Below are positions 1-6,408 of a stretch of DNA of 10,797 nt, one piece after another (the first letter of the stretch is position 1; every line of letters starts with the position of its first letter). This DNA comes from Deinococcus betulae. Its GTDB lineage: Bacteria; Deinococcota; Deinococci; Deinococcales; Deinococcaceae. The position numbers and the translations under genes were made by a program. Where the stretch lies: NCBI RefSeq assembly GCF_020166395.1, contig NZ_JAIQXU010000055.1:1-10797 (forward strand), in the 5' to 3' direction. The notes beneath the pieces are model-generated. The model saw only the letters and a list, made by a program, of their open reading frames with translations. It was not told where the DNA came from and made no database searches.

Positions 1-1
1 G

Positions 2-679
2 GGCGTGCGGGTGGGCGAGTCGGCCAAGCGCGACCAGCGCATTGCCCTGAGCTGCGGGAAAGACGGGGCGGAGTGTGGGCAAGGCTGGTACCAGCACCAA
101 GATGAAAAGGGCGTGGACAAGTTGGCGCCCTTGCTGCACTGGCGAGTGTGCAACGTCTGGGACTGGCTGACGGGTCAGGACCACGGGATGCAACACGGCT
201 ACCCGACGCAGCTGCTGGCGGAGGCCTACGGCGGGGACGAGGCGGCGGAGATCAACGCGCGCACCGGGTGCATGGCCTGCCCGCTGGCCAGTCGGGACGT
301 GGCGCTCGAAGCGATTGTGGAGCTGCCGCAGTGGGCGCACTTCCGGCCCGTGCTGCGCCTGCGGGCGTTGTGGGAGGAACTGCGGGTGCCGCAGTACCGC
401 CTGCGCAAGCCGGACGGCCGGATGGGGCCGCTGACCTTTGAGGCTCGGTTATACGGCCTGGGGGTGGTGCTGGGGATTCAAAACGAGGTGAACGCCGTGG
501 CTCTAGCCCAGGGGCTGCACCCGCTGGATCTGCTGAATGCGGAGGAAGAGGCGCGCATCCGGGAACTGATCGAGCTGGGCACCTGGCCGAACGGCTGGGA
601 GGGGGACGAGCGCACGGGGGACGACGTGTTCTTCACGCAGCCGGCGGCGGACGAGTGGCTGTTTGGCGGTGGGCTGTGA
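2..679 (+). CDS. PAPS reductase / DndC-like family protein, 5'-truncated by the window
   Basis: This is the C-terminal part (about 225 residues) of a phosphoadenosine-phosphosulfate-reductase-superfamily protein. The frame is open to the window edge, so the GTG at 5 is probably not the start and the N-terminal PP-loop (SGGKDS-type nucleotide-binding) motif must lie upstream. Visible family traits are a V-G-E-S-x-x-R segment at the very start, a D-K-L-A-P-L-L-H-W then VWDWL stretch (the 'PL..W...DVW' signature), and GCMACPL, the paired-cysteine motif that follows in phage and DndC-like members. More cysteines sit in SCGKDGAEC. Family members activate substrates by adenylation, and in DndC/ThiI-type enzymes they take part in sulfur transfer; the paired cysteines might carry an Fe-S cluster. 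The substrate cannot be read from this fragment. The gene lies 142 bases upstream of a DNA cytosine methyltransferase on the same strand, which suggests nucleic-acid modification rather than sulfate assimilation. The family is fairly sure, the exact role is not. Confidence 0.8.
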   Translation, partial: GVRVGESAKRDQRIALSCGKDGAECGQGWYQHQDEKGVDKLAPLLHWRVCNVWDWLTGQDHGMQHGYPTQLLAEAYGGDEAAEINARTGCMACPLASRDVALEAIVELPQWAHFRPVLRLRALWEELRVPQYRLRKPDGRMGPLTFEARLYGLGVVLGIQNEVNAVALAQGLHPLDLLNAEEEARIRELIELGTWPNGWEGDERTGDDVFFTQPAADEWLFGGGL

Positions 680-753
680 TCCCACTCTCTCATCAACCGT
701 CCAAAACGGCAGTTTCAGTCAAGCAATGGGTCGTTCGGAGTGACGCGAACACA

Positions 754-772
754 GCCTCGCCGAGCGCGAGGC
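754..772 (+). promoter_or_regulatory. Hairpin in the leader of the methyltransferase gene
   Basis: GCCTCGC (754-760), a 5-base loop, then GCGAGGC (766-772) form a perfect 7-bp GC-rich stem ending about 50 bases before the methyltransferase ATG. The following bases (GTTTGCCC) are not a convincing U-tract, so I read it as a leader hairpin or weak attenuator rather than a firm terminator. No clear promoter was found in 680-821. Confidence 0.3.
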
Positions 773-821
773 GTTTGCCCGTGCCCGCGCTCCCCATCAC
801 CCCAAGGTCGCCTGAGGTCCC

Positions 822-3056
822 ATGAAGAAGACACCGAAAACGCCCAGCGCCCGCGAGACCCTCTTTTCCTACCTGCTGGGCGGCGACGACATCGCCGGCA
901 AGAAGATCGTGGACCTGTTCGCCGGTGGCGGCGGCGTGTCGTGCGGCATCGAAATGGCCCTGGGCCGCAGCCCCGACGTGGCCATCAACCACGACCCCGA
1001 AGCCATCGCCATGCACCAGCACAACCACCCCCTCACCCGCCATTACCAGAGCGACGTGTTCGAGGTGGACCCCCACGAGGCCACGGGTGACGCCGAAGTC
1101 GCCCTCCTGTGGCTGTCGGCGGATTGCAAGCACCACAGCACCGCCAAAGGCGGCGCGCCCCTCGATCAGAACCTCCGCAGCCTGGCCTGGGTGGGTTGCA
1201 AGTGGGCGGGCAAGAAGAAGCCGGACGTCATCGTGCTGGAGAACGTCCCCGCCTTCCAGTCCTGGGGCCGCCTGATCGCCCGCCGCGCCCACCTCGGCCC
1301 GGACGGCAAGAAGCTCTCGCAAGTCCCCTGGCCGAACAAGCCCAAGCGGCGCGGGAAGGCCTGCCGCCGCTTCAAACGGGGCCAGCCCGCCCAGCGCCCC
1401 CCACGCGGCCCCATCGTGTACCAGCCGGACGGCCGCATGCAGCTGCACGCGGACAAGCGCTCCCGGTACGCCGGGAAGACCTTCCGGGCGTTCGTCAAGC
1501 ACCTGCAGGGCCTAGGCTACGTCGTGGATTACCGCGAGTTGGTTGCGGCTGACTACGGGGTGCCCACAATCCGCAAGCGGTTCTTTCTGGTGGCCCGCCG
1601 CGACGGGAAGCCGATCTGCTGGCCCGAGCAGACCCACGCGGCCCCGAACGATCCCCGCGTGCTGTCTGGCCAGCTCCAACCCTGGCGCACGGCCGCCGAG
1701 ATTATCGACTGGACCATTCCCACCATCAGCATCTTCCCTGGGCCTGGCGGGCGCCCCCGGCCGCTCAAGCCCAAGACGCTGCGGCGCATTGCGCTAGGCG
1801 TCGAGAAGTACACCCTCGGGCAGCGCGCCCCGTTTCTGGTGATGCTGGCCCACGGCGGCCACGATTCCCGGCAGCGAGGCGTAAACCAGCCCACCTGGAC
1901 CGTGACGGGCGCCCACGATGGCACCAGCCTGGTGCAGCCCTACGTGGTGCCCCTGACGGCGGATAACCCCCCGATGCCCGCCGATGAGCCCTTGGCCACC
2001 GTGACAAGCGGGAACCGTCTGTACCTCGCGGCGCCGCACCTGACCAAGTTCCGTGAAGGCAGCGTCGGCACAGCGGCTACCGCACCGCTGGACACGGTGA
2101 CGGCTGGGGGGCAGCCGGCCCGCCCAGGAACCGGCAACGTGCATGGGGTGGTCGCCGCGCACCTCGCGCACTACCACGGGGAGAAAGACACGCCAGCCAC
2201 GCGGGGACAGGAGCTGGACGTACCCCTGGCCACGGTGCCGGCCAGTAACTGTCACAGCCTGGTCAGTGTCTCGCTGATGCGCAACAACGACGGCGGGCTG
2301 GACCCGAGATACGCCAGTTATGCGGCCGACGTGCCCGTGAAGACCGTCATGGCCAGCGGTGGCCCGCAGTCGCTCGTGAGTGCAGCGCTGGTGCAGTACA
2401 ACGGCACAGCAGATGCCAAACCCTTAGACGAGCCCTTGCCGACCACCTGCACGGTGGACCGCTTTGGGCTGATGGCCGCGAGTGTGCTGCGGATTGACAA
2501 CCAGGGCTGGTGTGAGCGGGCGGTGGTCCCAGCAGACGAGCCGCTGCGCACCGTGACCACCAAGAACGGGCACGCGCTGATGACCGCGCAGGTGCTGCGC
2601 CAGTACGGCAGCAGCGACGCCCGGCCGGTCACGGCGCCCGTAGGCAGCCTGACGGCGGGCGCCACCAAAGACGGCCTGATTACGACGCACCTGCTGCCGG
2701 CCTTCACGCCGGAGGTGGAGGGCATGGCCCAGCGGGTATACGCCTTCCTGATGGAGTACGCGCCGCAGGCCCTGGCGCACGTGCCCGCAGAGGACCGGGC
2801 CCGGCAGCTGGTGACGCTGGTGGTGAACGGGGAGCGGTTCGTGATCTGGGACATCGGCATGCGGATGCTGGTGCCTCGGGAGTTGTACCGCTCGCACGCC
2901 TTTCCTGAGGAGTACGTCATTGACTTCAGCGTGAAGGGGAGGCCGCTGGCGAATGACGCGCAGGTGCGGATGTGCGGCGACAGTGTGCCCCCCAAGCTCG
3001 TGGCCGCCGTGATTGGCGCTCAGTTTGGGCAGGCCATGCCCCAGGCCGCCGACTAA
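822..3056 (+). CDS. C5-cytosine DNA methyltransferase, long phage type with repeated TVT modules
   Basis: The protein (744 residues) should transfer a methyl group from S-adenosylmethionine to C5 of cytosine in DNA. Conserved motifs appear in order: motif I VDLFAGGGG (30-38, SAM binding); motif IV as LSADCKHHS (98-106) with C102 the likely nucleophile, in the 'DCKHxS.AKGG' form of many phage enzymes instead of PPCQ; motif VI ENV (140-142); motif VIII around IRKRFFLVARR (250-260); and motif X as GDSVPP (719-724). A basic insert (about 170-195) is rich in K and R. Residues 358-626, where target recognition is expected, consist of about eight modules opening with a P-[LV]-x-T-V-T-like string every 32-46 residues. 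At over 700 residues it is nearly twice the size of a minimal enzyme. The ATG at 822 is preceded by GAGGT (814-818). No restriction nuclease is visible nearby, so it is probably a solitary phage enzyme shielding DNA or altering expression. The target sequence cannot be read. Confidence 0.93.
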   Translation: MKKTPKTPSARETLFSYLLGGDDIAGKKIVDLFAGGGGVSCGIEMALGRSPDVAINHDPEAIAMHQHNHPLTRHYQSDVFEVDPHEATGDAEVALLWLSADCKHHSTAKGGAPLDQNLRSLAWVGCKWAGKKKPDVIVLENVPAFQSWGRLIARRAHLGPDGKKLSQVPWPNKPKRRGKACRRFKRGQPAQRPPRGPIVYQPDGRMQLHADKRSRYAGKTFRAFVKHLQGLGYVVDYRELVAADYGVPTIRKRFFLVARRDGKPICWPEQTHAAPNDPRVLSGQLQPWRTAAEIIDWTIPTISIFPGPGGRPRPLKPKTLRRIALGVEKYTLGQRAPFLVMLAHGGHDSRQRGVNQPTWTVTGAHDGTSLVQPYVVPLTADNPPMPADEPLATVTSGNRLYLAAPHLTKFREGSVGTAATAPLDTVTAGGQPARPGTGNVHGVVAAHLAHYHGEKDTPATRGQELDVPLATVPASNCHSLVSVSLMRNNDGGLDPRYASYAADVPVKTVMASGGPQSLVSAALVQYNGTADAKPLDEPLPTTCTVDRFGLMAASVLRIDNQGWCERAVVPADEPLRTVTTKNGHALMTAQVLRQYGSSDARPVTAPVGSLTAGATKDGLITTHLLPAFTPEVEGMAQRVYAFLMEYAPQALAHVPAEDRARQLVTLVVNGERFVIWDIGMRMLVPRELYRSHAFPEEYVIDFSVKGRPLANDAQVRMCGDSVPPKLVAAVIGAQFGQAMPQAAD
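1893..2699 (+). repeat. Tandem TVT-type modules in the methyltransferase recognition region
   Basis: Protein-level repeats begin near residues 358 (TWTVTG), 390 (PLATVTSG), 422 (PLDTVTAGG), 468 (PLATVPAS), 505 (PVKTVMAS), 538 (PLPTTCTV), 574 (PLRTVTTK) and 606 (PVGSLTAG). Each is usually followed by a hydrophobic segment such as SLVSxxL or ALMTxxL and a polar linker, often with D-E-P just before the next unit. Spacing is 32-46 residues. The DNA is not repetitive, so the units have diverged and are held by protein selection. They look like copies of the motif-IX element that frames the recognition domain in C5 methyltransferases. Confidence 0.75.
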
Positions 3057-3114
3057 GCCCCTCATCCCTGGGGCTGGCCGGTGCGCTGGCCCCTGCTTTG
3101 TTCTGGAGGAACAG

Positions 3115-4092
3115 ATGACCACGACACCACCGTCTGCCCGAGGCATCACGTTCGGCGATCACATGGTGCGCGCGCTACTCGCTGGCAAGAAGACCGTCAC
3201 CCGCCGCCTACTGACGGTGCAGCCACCCACGCTGCCTGAGGACGGGTACGCCTACCCGCACTACTGGGGCGCCGTAGGGACCTACTCCGGTGTGGATGAG
3301 CCCCGCCACTTCTGGACGAACCGGCCACCAGAGGCCGACAACTTCGAGGACGAAGCGGCGGCCCAGGACGCCTTTGAGGATGAAACGCTGTTCTGGCCTG
3401 GCGAAGACCCGCACGTCATCTCGCCGGCTGATGAGGGCGTGTATGGACCTAGTGGCCTGGAATCACCCTTTGGCAGCGAGCGGAACTGCATCAAGCCTGC
3501 GGCGCGCCTCTACGTCCGCGAGGCCTGGCGCGTGGGCAGTTGGGACGAGGGCGTGATTGCGGTGGACTACCGGGCCGATGGGCACGCCCGCCGGGAGTGG
3601 CTGCCGCTGCCGGATGACCAGTGGCTGCGCCTGGCCCATCAGAGTGCAGATGACTGCGAGAAGGCGAGCCTGACGATGGATGCCAAAGGCCGGTACCACT
3701 GGCCCTTGGGTGAAGCGCCCACGCGCTGGCGCCTGCCGCGTTACATGCCCAGGGTGGCCAGCCGGCTGACGCTCGAAGTGACCGACGTGTGGCCCGAACG
3801 GCTGCACGCTGTGACCGAGGATGAGGCGATCAGCGAGGGCATGACCAGCCTGCCGGACGCGTGGCTGGCGAAGCACTGGCCCGAGTGGTGGGCGGAGCAC
3901 GAACGGGTGCGGGCGCACAACGCGCGGCTGACCGCCGATGGGGCGCGGTTTGGCTTCACGCGCATGCCGCTGGGCCCGTCTCCTCTGGCGCGCTTTAAGG
4001 CACTCTGGGGTGAGCTGCACACGGCGCCGGGCACCGACTGGGCCAGTAACCCCTGGGTGTGGCGCGTGGGCGTCCGGGTGGTGGCCCCATGA
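3115..4092 (+). CDS. ASCH-like phage protein (YqfB-related fold)
   Basis: A 325-residue protein of a phage-common family with an ASCH-like (PUA-related, nucleic-acid/nucleoside-binding) layout. The N-terminal signature ITFGDHMVRALLAGKKTVTRR (11-31) matches the 'MV.AIL.G.KTqTRR' box. Next come RLYVREAW (131-138), VDYRAD (150-155), WRLPRYMPRVASRLTLEVTD (205-224), the ERLHAVTEDEAISEG helix (228-242), and a C-terminal F-K-A-L-W-G-E-L then NPWVWRVGV. Residues 33-125 are an acidic insert with no family match I can recognise. I chose ATG 3115 because GGAGGA (3105-3110) lies 4 bases ahead. An in-frame start at 3013 would overlap the methyltransferase and has no such site. The stop overlaps the next start (ATGA). 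E. coli YqfB, of related fold, is an N4-acetylcytidine amidohydrolase, but which reaction, if any, this protein catalyses is unknown. Older phage annotations sometimes call relatives 'morphogenetic protein'. Confidence 0.8.
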   Translation: MTTTPPSARGITFGDHMVRALLAGKKTVTRRLLTVQPPTLPEDGYAYPHYWGAVGTYSGVDEPRHFWTNRPPEADNFEDEAAAQDAFEDETLFWPGEDPHVISPADEGVYGPSGLESPFGSERNCIKPAARLYVREAWRVGSWDEGVIAVDYRADGHARREWLPLPDDQWLRLAHQSADDCEKASLTMDAKGRYHWPLGEAPTRWRLPRYMPRVASRLTLEVTDVWPERLHAVTEDEAISEGMTSLPDAWLAKHWPEWWAEHERVRAHNARLTADGARFGFTRMPLGPSPLARFKALWGELHTAPGTDWASNPWVWRVGVRVVAP

Positions 4093-4427
4093 GCCGCCGC
4101 AGTCAGGTCCTGCCCAGCTTGCGGGTGTTGGAGCGAGGCACGCTGGCCGATCTGCTGACCCGAGACCGGCGCCTCTGGCGGACCCGGATTCGCGAGCGCA
4201 CCCGCGTGAACATCAGCGACCAGGCCTACGGGGCGGCGCGCAATGCCCTGGCCAGTCGGCTCAAGGGCTTACGAGAGACGCATCACCGAATCATGGGTCA
4301 GCACTGGAAGGCAGGGCGGCTCTCAGCCTTCTGGCAGGCCTACCGACAGGGCGTCCACGCCATGTGCATGGTCGCAGGCCTGCACCTGGCCAGTCGGCGC
4401 CGCGCTGGCAAGGGTGGGGCACGATGA
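4089..4427 (+). CDS. Small Arg-rich protein of unknown function
   Basis: A 112-residue protein that I do not recognise. About one residue in five is arginine (22 by eye), with clusters such as RDRRLWRTRIRERTR (25-39) and a basic tail SRRRAGKGGAR. The middle (45-100) looks helical. The composition fits a nucleic-acid-binding protein, but that is inference. The ATG at 4089 overlaps the stop of the preceding ASCH-like gene (ATGA), and its own stop overlaps the next start the same way, so it is probably translationally coupled between two ASCH proteins. An earlier in-frame start at 4059 lies wholly inside the upstream gene and is less likely. Confidence 0.7.
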   Translation: MSRRSQVLPSLRVLERGTLADLLTRDRRLWRTRIRERTRVNISDQAYGAARNALASRLKGLRETHHRIMGQHWKAGRLSAFWQAYRQGVHAMCMVAGLHLASRRRAGKGGAR

Positions 4428-4945
4428 CCGCCCCGATCCGTGGCCTGACCCTGACCCACCCGTGGGCCTATTGCGTGGCGAAGTGCGCCAAAGACGTCGA
4501 GAATCGCCGCTGGCCCCCAGAGCGCCAGGGCGGGCGCGTGGGCATGTTCCTGGCGATTCATGGGGGCGTGGTGCCGGGGAAGGGGAGCGGCAAGCGGGAA
4601 GAAGCCCGGCTGGACCTGGCCGGAGCACTGGAGATCATGGAACGGCTGGGACAACCCGTGCCCTTCACGGCCGAGCAGCGGCTGGCGCTGAGCATGGGAC
4701 TGCATGTAGAGGGAGAAGAGCGGTACTTCGTGCCAGGCATTGTGGCGGTCGCGCAGCTGGCGGCCGTGACGCAGGCCAGCACGAGTGCGTGGGCGGCACG
4801 GAGGCAATACCACTGGCTGCTGGCGGACGTGCTGACGCTGCCCGAGCCGATTCCGCATAAGGGGGCGCAGGGGCTGTGGTCGCTGGAACCGGAGAAGCTG
4901 ACGAAGGTGCGGGCGGCGTGGAAGGCGAGGAAATGTCAGTTGTAG
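4424..4945 (+). CDS. ASCH-domain protein
   Basis: A 173-residue single-domain ASCH protein. The ligand-pocket strand and helix are visible as GLTLTHPWAYCVAK (7-20) then KDVENRRW (23-30), matching the 'QPWA..I..G.K.vEnR.W' core. LAIHGG (43-48), GIVAVAQLAAV (105-115) and the closing PHKGAQGLWSLEPE (144-157) follow. The ASCH fold is related to PUA domains and is thought to bind RNA or modified nucleosides. Residues 50-100 hold a charged helical insert. The start (ATG 4424) overlaps the previous stop as ATGA; a much earlier in-frame start at 3938 would run through two other genes and is rejected. It is the last GC-rich gene of the plus operon, and base composition changes sharply right after its TAG. 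No terminator was found between it and the AT-rich gene. The reaction is unknown. Confidence 0.85.
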   Translation: MTAPIRGLTLTHPWAYCVAKCAKDVENRRWPPERQGGRVGMFLAIHGGVVPGKGSGKREEARLDLAGALEIMERLGQPVPFTAEQRLALSMGLHVEGEERYFVPGIVAVAQLAAVTQASTSAWAARRQYHWLLADVLTLPEPIPHKGAQGLWSLEPEKLTKVRAAWKARKCQL

Positions 4946-5005
4946 TATTTGTGCATAAGACTTGAGCAAGCCCACACTTTACAGCTGTTCAAATTGATTA
5001 CGTCG

Positions 5006-5034
5006 TTGGCTGAATCAAACGATATGTGTAATAT
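5006..5034 (+). promoter_or_regulatory. Candidate promoter of the AT-rich gene
   Basis: TTGGCT (5006-5011), an exact 17-base spacer and TAATAT (5029-5034) resemble sigma-70 -35 and -10 boxes with two mismatches each. Transcription would begin near 5041, about 40 bases before the favoured ATG at 5084 and its Shine-Dalgarno. The candidate lies inside the AT-rich island, as expected if the island arrived with its own promoter. AT-rich DNA gives chance hits, so this is only moderate support. Confidence 0.4.
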
Positions 5035-5083
5035 CTTAAGAGAGATCAGAGAGCGCAAATCTAAATTCCGAGGTGTTCAATAT

Positions 5084-5857
5084 ATGAATAGTACTTATAC
5101 GGTAGAATTGCCAGTTTTGGTCGCAATCATCGGTTTTACAGGAGTAATAATTGCGGCTTTGTTAAATATTTTAAACAAATATTTGGAGCTATCTATTATA
5201 AGAAAGAAAGAAATATTGAACGAGAAACTCAAAGAGATCTCAAATATCCGCTCGCTTTTAGCAGATGCATTTAAAAATTCGAGTCAGCTGGGAATTTCCC
5301 TAAGAATGGCCAAAATAGATGAGTATATTAATGAAAATATTGAAAGAGTCAAAAAAATGCCAGTCCTAATGTCACAAGAAGACCTATCAGCGGCTAACGT
5401 AATAATGAAAGAATTTTTCGAAGGTTTAAATAAGTTTGCAGAGACGAAAAGCCCTATGCGAATGGAAAACACTGTGAAGGGACTAGACATTATGCTTGCG
5501 GCAACCCCATGGATTATATCCCATAACCGAATTACCGCAGAGCTAATTAAAATACTTGCCACTGTAGATAGTAATGAAGTCAAAATATCCAGAACAATCA
5601 AATATAAAATAGACGAAATAAAGCGCAATGTATATAGTATACCTTATGAGTTAAGTGAACAGGATAAGCACCAACGTATAGTAGAGCATATTAGTAGTAT
5701 TTTTAATATCCAAGATCAGTTTGATCTTGAGCCAGTAGAGTTTAGCAAGATCCAGGGCATACTAAATCAAGAAGTGAGCAGACCTAGATGGTATCTGGCT
5801 TTCTTAGAGCAGAGACATCTTAAGTTGATTAAGCGTCAGAACAACGCGAGAGAGTAA
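5084..5857 (+). CDS. AT-rich foreign gene: N-terminal membrane anchor plus helical cytoplasmic domain
   Basis: A 257-residue protein that I do not recognise. A single hydrophobic segment at about 9-31 (VELPVLVAIIGFTGVIIAALL and on) is followed at once by a lysine- and glutamate-rich helix (IIRKKEILNEKLKEISNIR, 38-56) that may form a coiled coil. The rest (60-257) is largely helical and charged, with no catalytic motif seen. Topology is likely N-out with a long cytoplasmic body. I chose ATG 5084 because GAGGTG (5070-5075) sits 8 bases ahead and a promoter candidate lies upstream. Alternatives in frame are ATG 5024 (20 residues longer) and TTG 4949. Codon use (AAA, ATA, AGA, TTA) is unlike all neighbours and marks transfer from an AT-rich host. 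The position at the end of a phage operon fits a moron, superinfection-exclusion or abortive-infection gene, but that is context only. Confidence 0.8.
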   Translation: MNSTYTVELPVLVAIIGFTGVIIAALLNILNKYLELSIIRKKEILNEKLKEISNIRSLLADAFKNSSQLGISLRMAKIDEYINENIERVKKMPVLMSQEDLSAANVIMKEFFEGLNKFAETKSPMRMENTVKGLDIMLAATPWIISHNRITAELIKILATVDSNEVKISRTIKYKIDEIKRNVYSIPYELSEQDKHQRIVEHISSIFNIQDQFDLEPVEFSKIQGILNQEVSRPRWYLAFLEQRHLKLIKRQNNARE

Positions 5858-6028
5858 ACATGGCTCTGTATGAAGCATTTTTCCACTGCTCACATCGCGT
5901 CTACGGCGGCGGGCAAGGAGGCCGGGCAGCTGCTGACATGGACCAGGGAGACCGAGATCTAGCAGGCTGAGAAGTGACCGCTCCGGCACACCGTGGAAGC
6001 CGACGCGCTAAGGCGCAAAACTGGATAA
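5858..6028. other. GC-rich spacer with short degenerate ORFs, possible gene remnant
   Basis: No convincing gene is present. The plus strand has short readable strings only. ATG 5870 to TAG 5962 gives 30 residues including STAAGKEAGQLLTWTRETEI. ATG 5860 to TGA 5970 gives 36 residues. A GTG just after that stop continues for about 25 residues. None has a Shine-Dalgarno, and none is recognised. The return to high GC and the broken frames would fit a decayed fragment of an older gene left beside the AT-rich insert. Confidence 0.35.
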
Positions 6029-6074
6029 CTTTCGTTTCGAAAGACGTGTAAGGCCAGTAGTTACACGTCTTTCG
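6029..6074. terminator. 14-bp hairpin between convergent genes, probable bidirectional terminator
   Basis: CGAAAGACGTGTAA (6038-6051) and TTACACGTCTTTCG (6061-6074) are a perfect 14-bp inverted repeat with a 9-base loop. It lies between the plus-strand AT-rich gene and the stop (6088) of a minus-strand gene, the usual place for a shared terminator. The downstream runs (TTCGTTGTTG on plus, AAACGAAAG on minus) are only modest U-tracts. A second CTTTCG at 6029-6034 can pair with CGAAAG at 6038-6043, giving a competing 6-bp hairpin. Confidence 0.55.
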
Positions 6075-6087
6075 TTGTTGAAAGCCC

Positions 6088-6273
6088 TCACCGATCCTTG
6101 CCGAATCCCCTCAGCAGGACTTCACATACCATTCCTGCTATCCCCAAAATAAAAATGTCCTTCGCAATATGCTCCAAGAGCGTAAATACGTGTTCGGCTT
6201 CAAGTAAGCCGAATACACGTAAAAAGGCAATGATGAGCAGTAAGGCCATTGATGCCTGTTCACTAGTTTTCAT
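6088..6273 (-). CDS. Small two-helix membrane protein
   Basis: A 61-residue protein with two hydrophobic segments, about 8-25 (SMALLLIIAFLRVFGLL) and 38-55 (KDIFILGIAGMVCEVLL), joined by a short polar turn, with charged ends MKTSEQ and RGFGKDR. I do not recognise it. The size and two-helix form fit a phage holin/antiholin or a membrane toxin-like peptide, but there is no lysis gene immediately beside it. The ATG (6273-6271) has only a weak TTGAG upstream. On the minus strand TTGCAG, an 18-base spacer and GATAGT could serve as a weak promoter upstream. Composition is intermediate between the AT-rich island and the GC-rich phage genes. A 62-residue plus-strand frame over the same bases is polar and unconvincing. 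The 14-bp hairpin follows its stop. Confidence 0.55.
   Translation of the reverse strand: MKTSEQASMALLLIIAFLRVFGLLEAEHVFTLLEHIAKDIFILGIAGMVCEVLLRGFGKDR
6187..6221. repeat. Imperfect inverted repeat inside the small membrane-protein gene
   Basis: TACGTGTTCGGCTT (6187-6200), a 5-base loop, then AAGCCGA (6206-6212), a 2-base bulge and ACACGTA (6215-6221) pair over 14 bp. It lies in the turn between the two membrane helices, so it is both coding and palindromic. The 7-mer TACACGT here (6214-6220) also occurs in the hairpin at 6062-6068. Confidence 0.6.
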
Positions 6274-6322
6274 GACTCAAGTCTGAACGAACAAAATTAC
6301 AAAGAACTATCGGAGAAAGGGG

Positions 6323-6353
6323 TTGATCTCTGCAAATTTTTTTGTTCTATACT
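6323..6353 (+). promoter_or_regulatory. Weak candidate promoter upstream of the inverted-repeat cluster
   Basis: TTGATC (6323-6328) and TATACT (6348-6353) are separated by 19 bases, longer than ideal. Transcription would start near 6360 and run into the stem-loop cluster at 6409-6572. The surrounding DNA is AT-rich, so a chance match is quite possible. Confidence 0.25.
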
Positions 6354-6408
6354 TTTTAGCTCTTGAATTTTCTTGGTTCTAAAAGTAACTAGCATTTCAT
6401 TAACAACA

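Larger units (their letters stand above)
4946..5857. other. AT-rich horizontally acquired island
   Basis: Base composition drops abruptly just after the TAG at 4943-4945, from strongly GC-rich to clearly AT-rich, and rises again just after the TAA at 5855-5857. The two borders coincide with gene ends. No direct repeats, inverted ends or transposase were found at the edges, so the route of entry is not visible. Confidence 0.8.

Noticed and set aside
693..1502. 269-residue minus-strand frame over the methyltransferase gene
   Set aside because: It lies opposite a gene with clear enzyme motifs. Its Ala/Gly/Val/Leu composition is typical of the complementary strand of GC-rich coding DNA.
3013..3114. 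Upstream extension of the ASCH-like gene
   Set aside because: It would overlap the methyltransferase end, and the ATG at 3115 has a strong GGAGGA at the right distance.
1794..3149. Several long minus-strand frames (1794-2255, 2318-2995, 2424-3149)
   Set aside because: They are shadows of the methyltransferase, overlap one another in different frames, and have no start signals or recognisable motifs.
4946..5860. Insertion sequence or transposon at the AT-rich island
   Set aside because: No transposase, terminal inverted repeats or target duplications could be seen at either border.
6098..6286. 62-residue plus-strand frame
   Set aside because: Polar, Ser/Lys-rich string opposite a minus frame that gives two clean membrane helices; no ribosome binding site.
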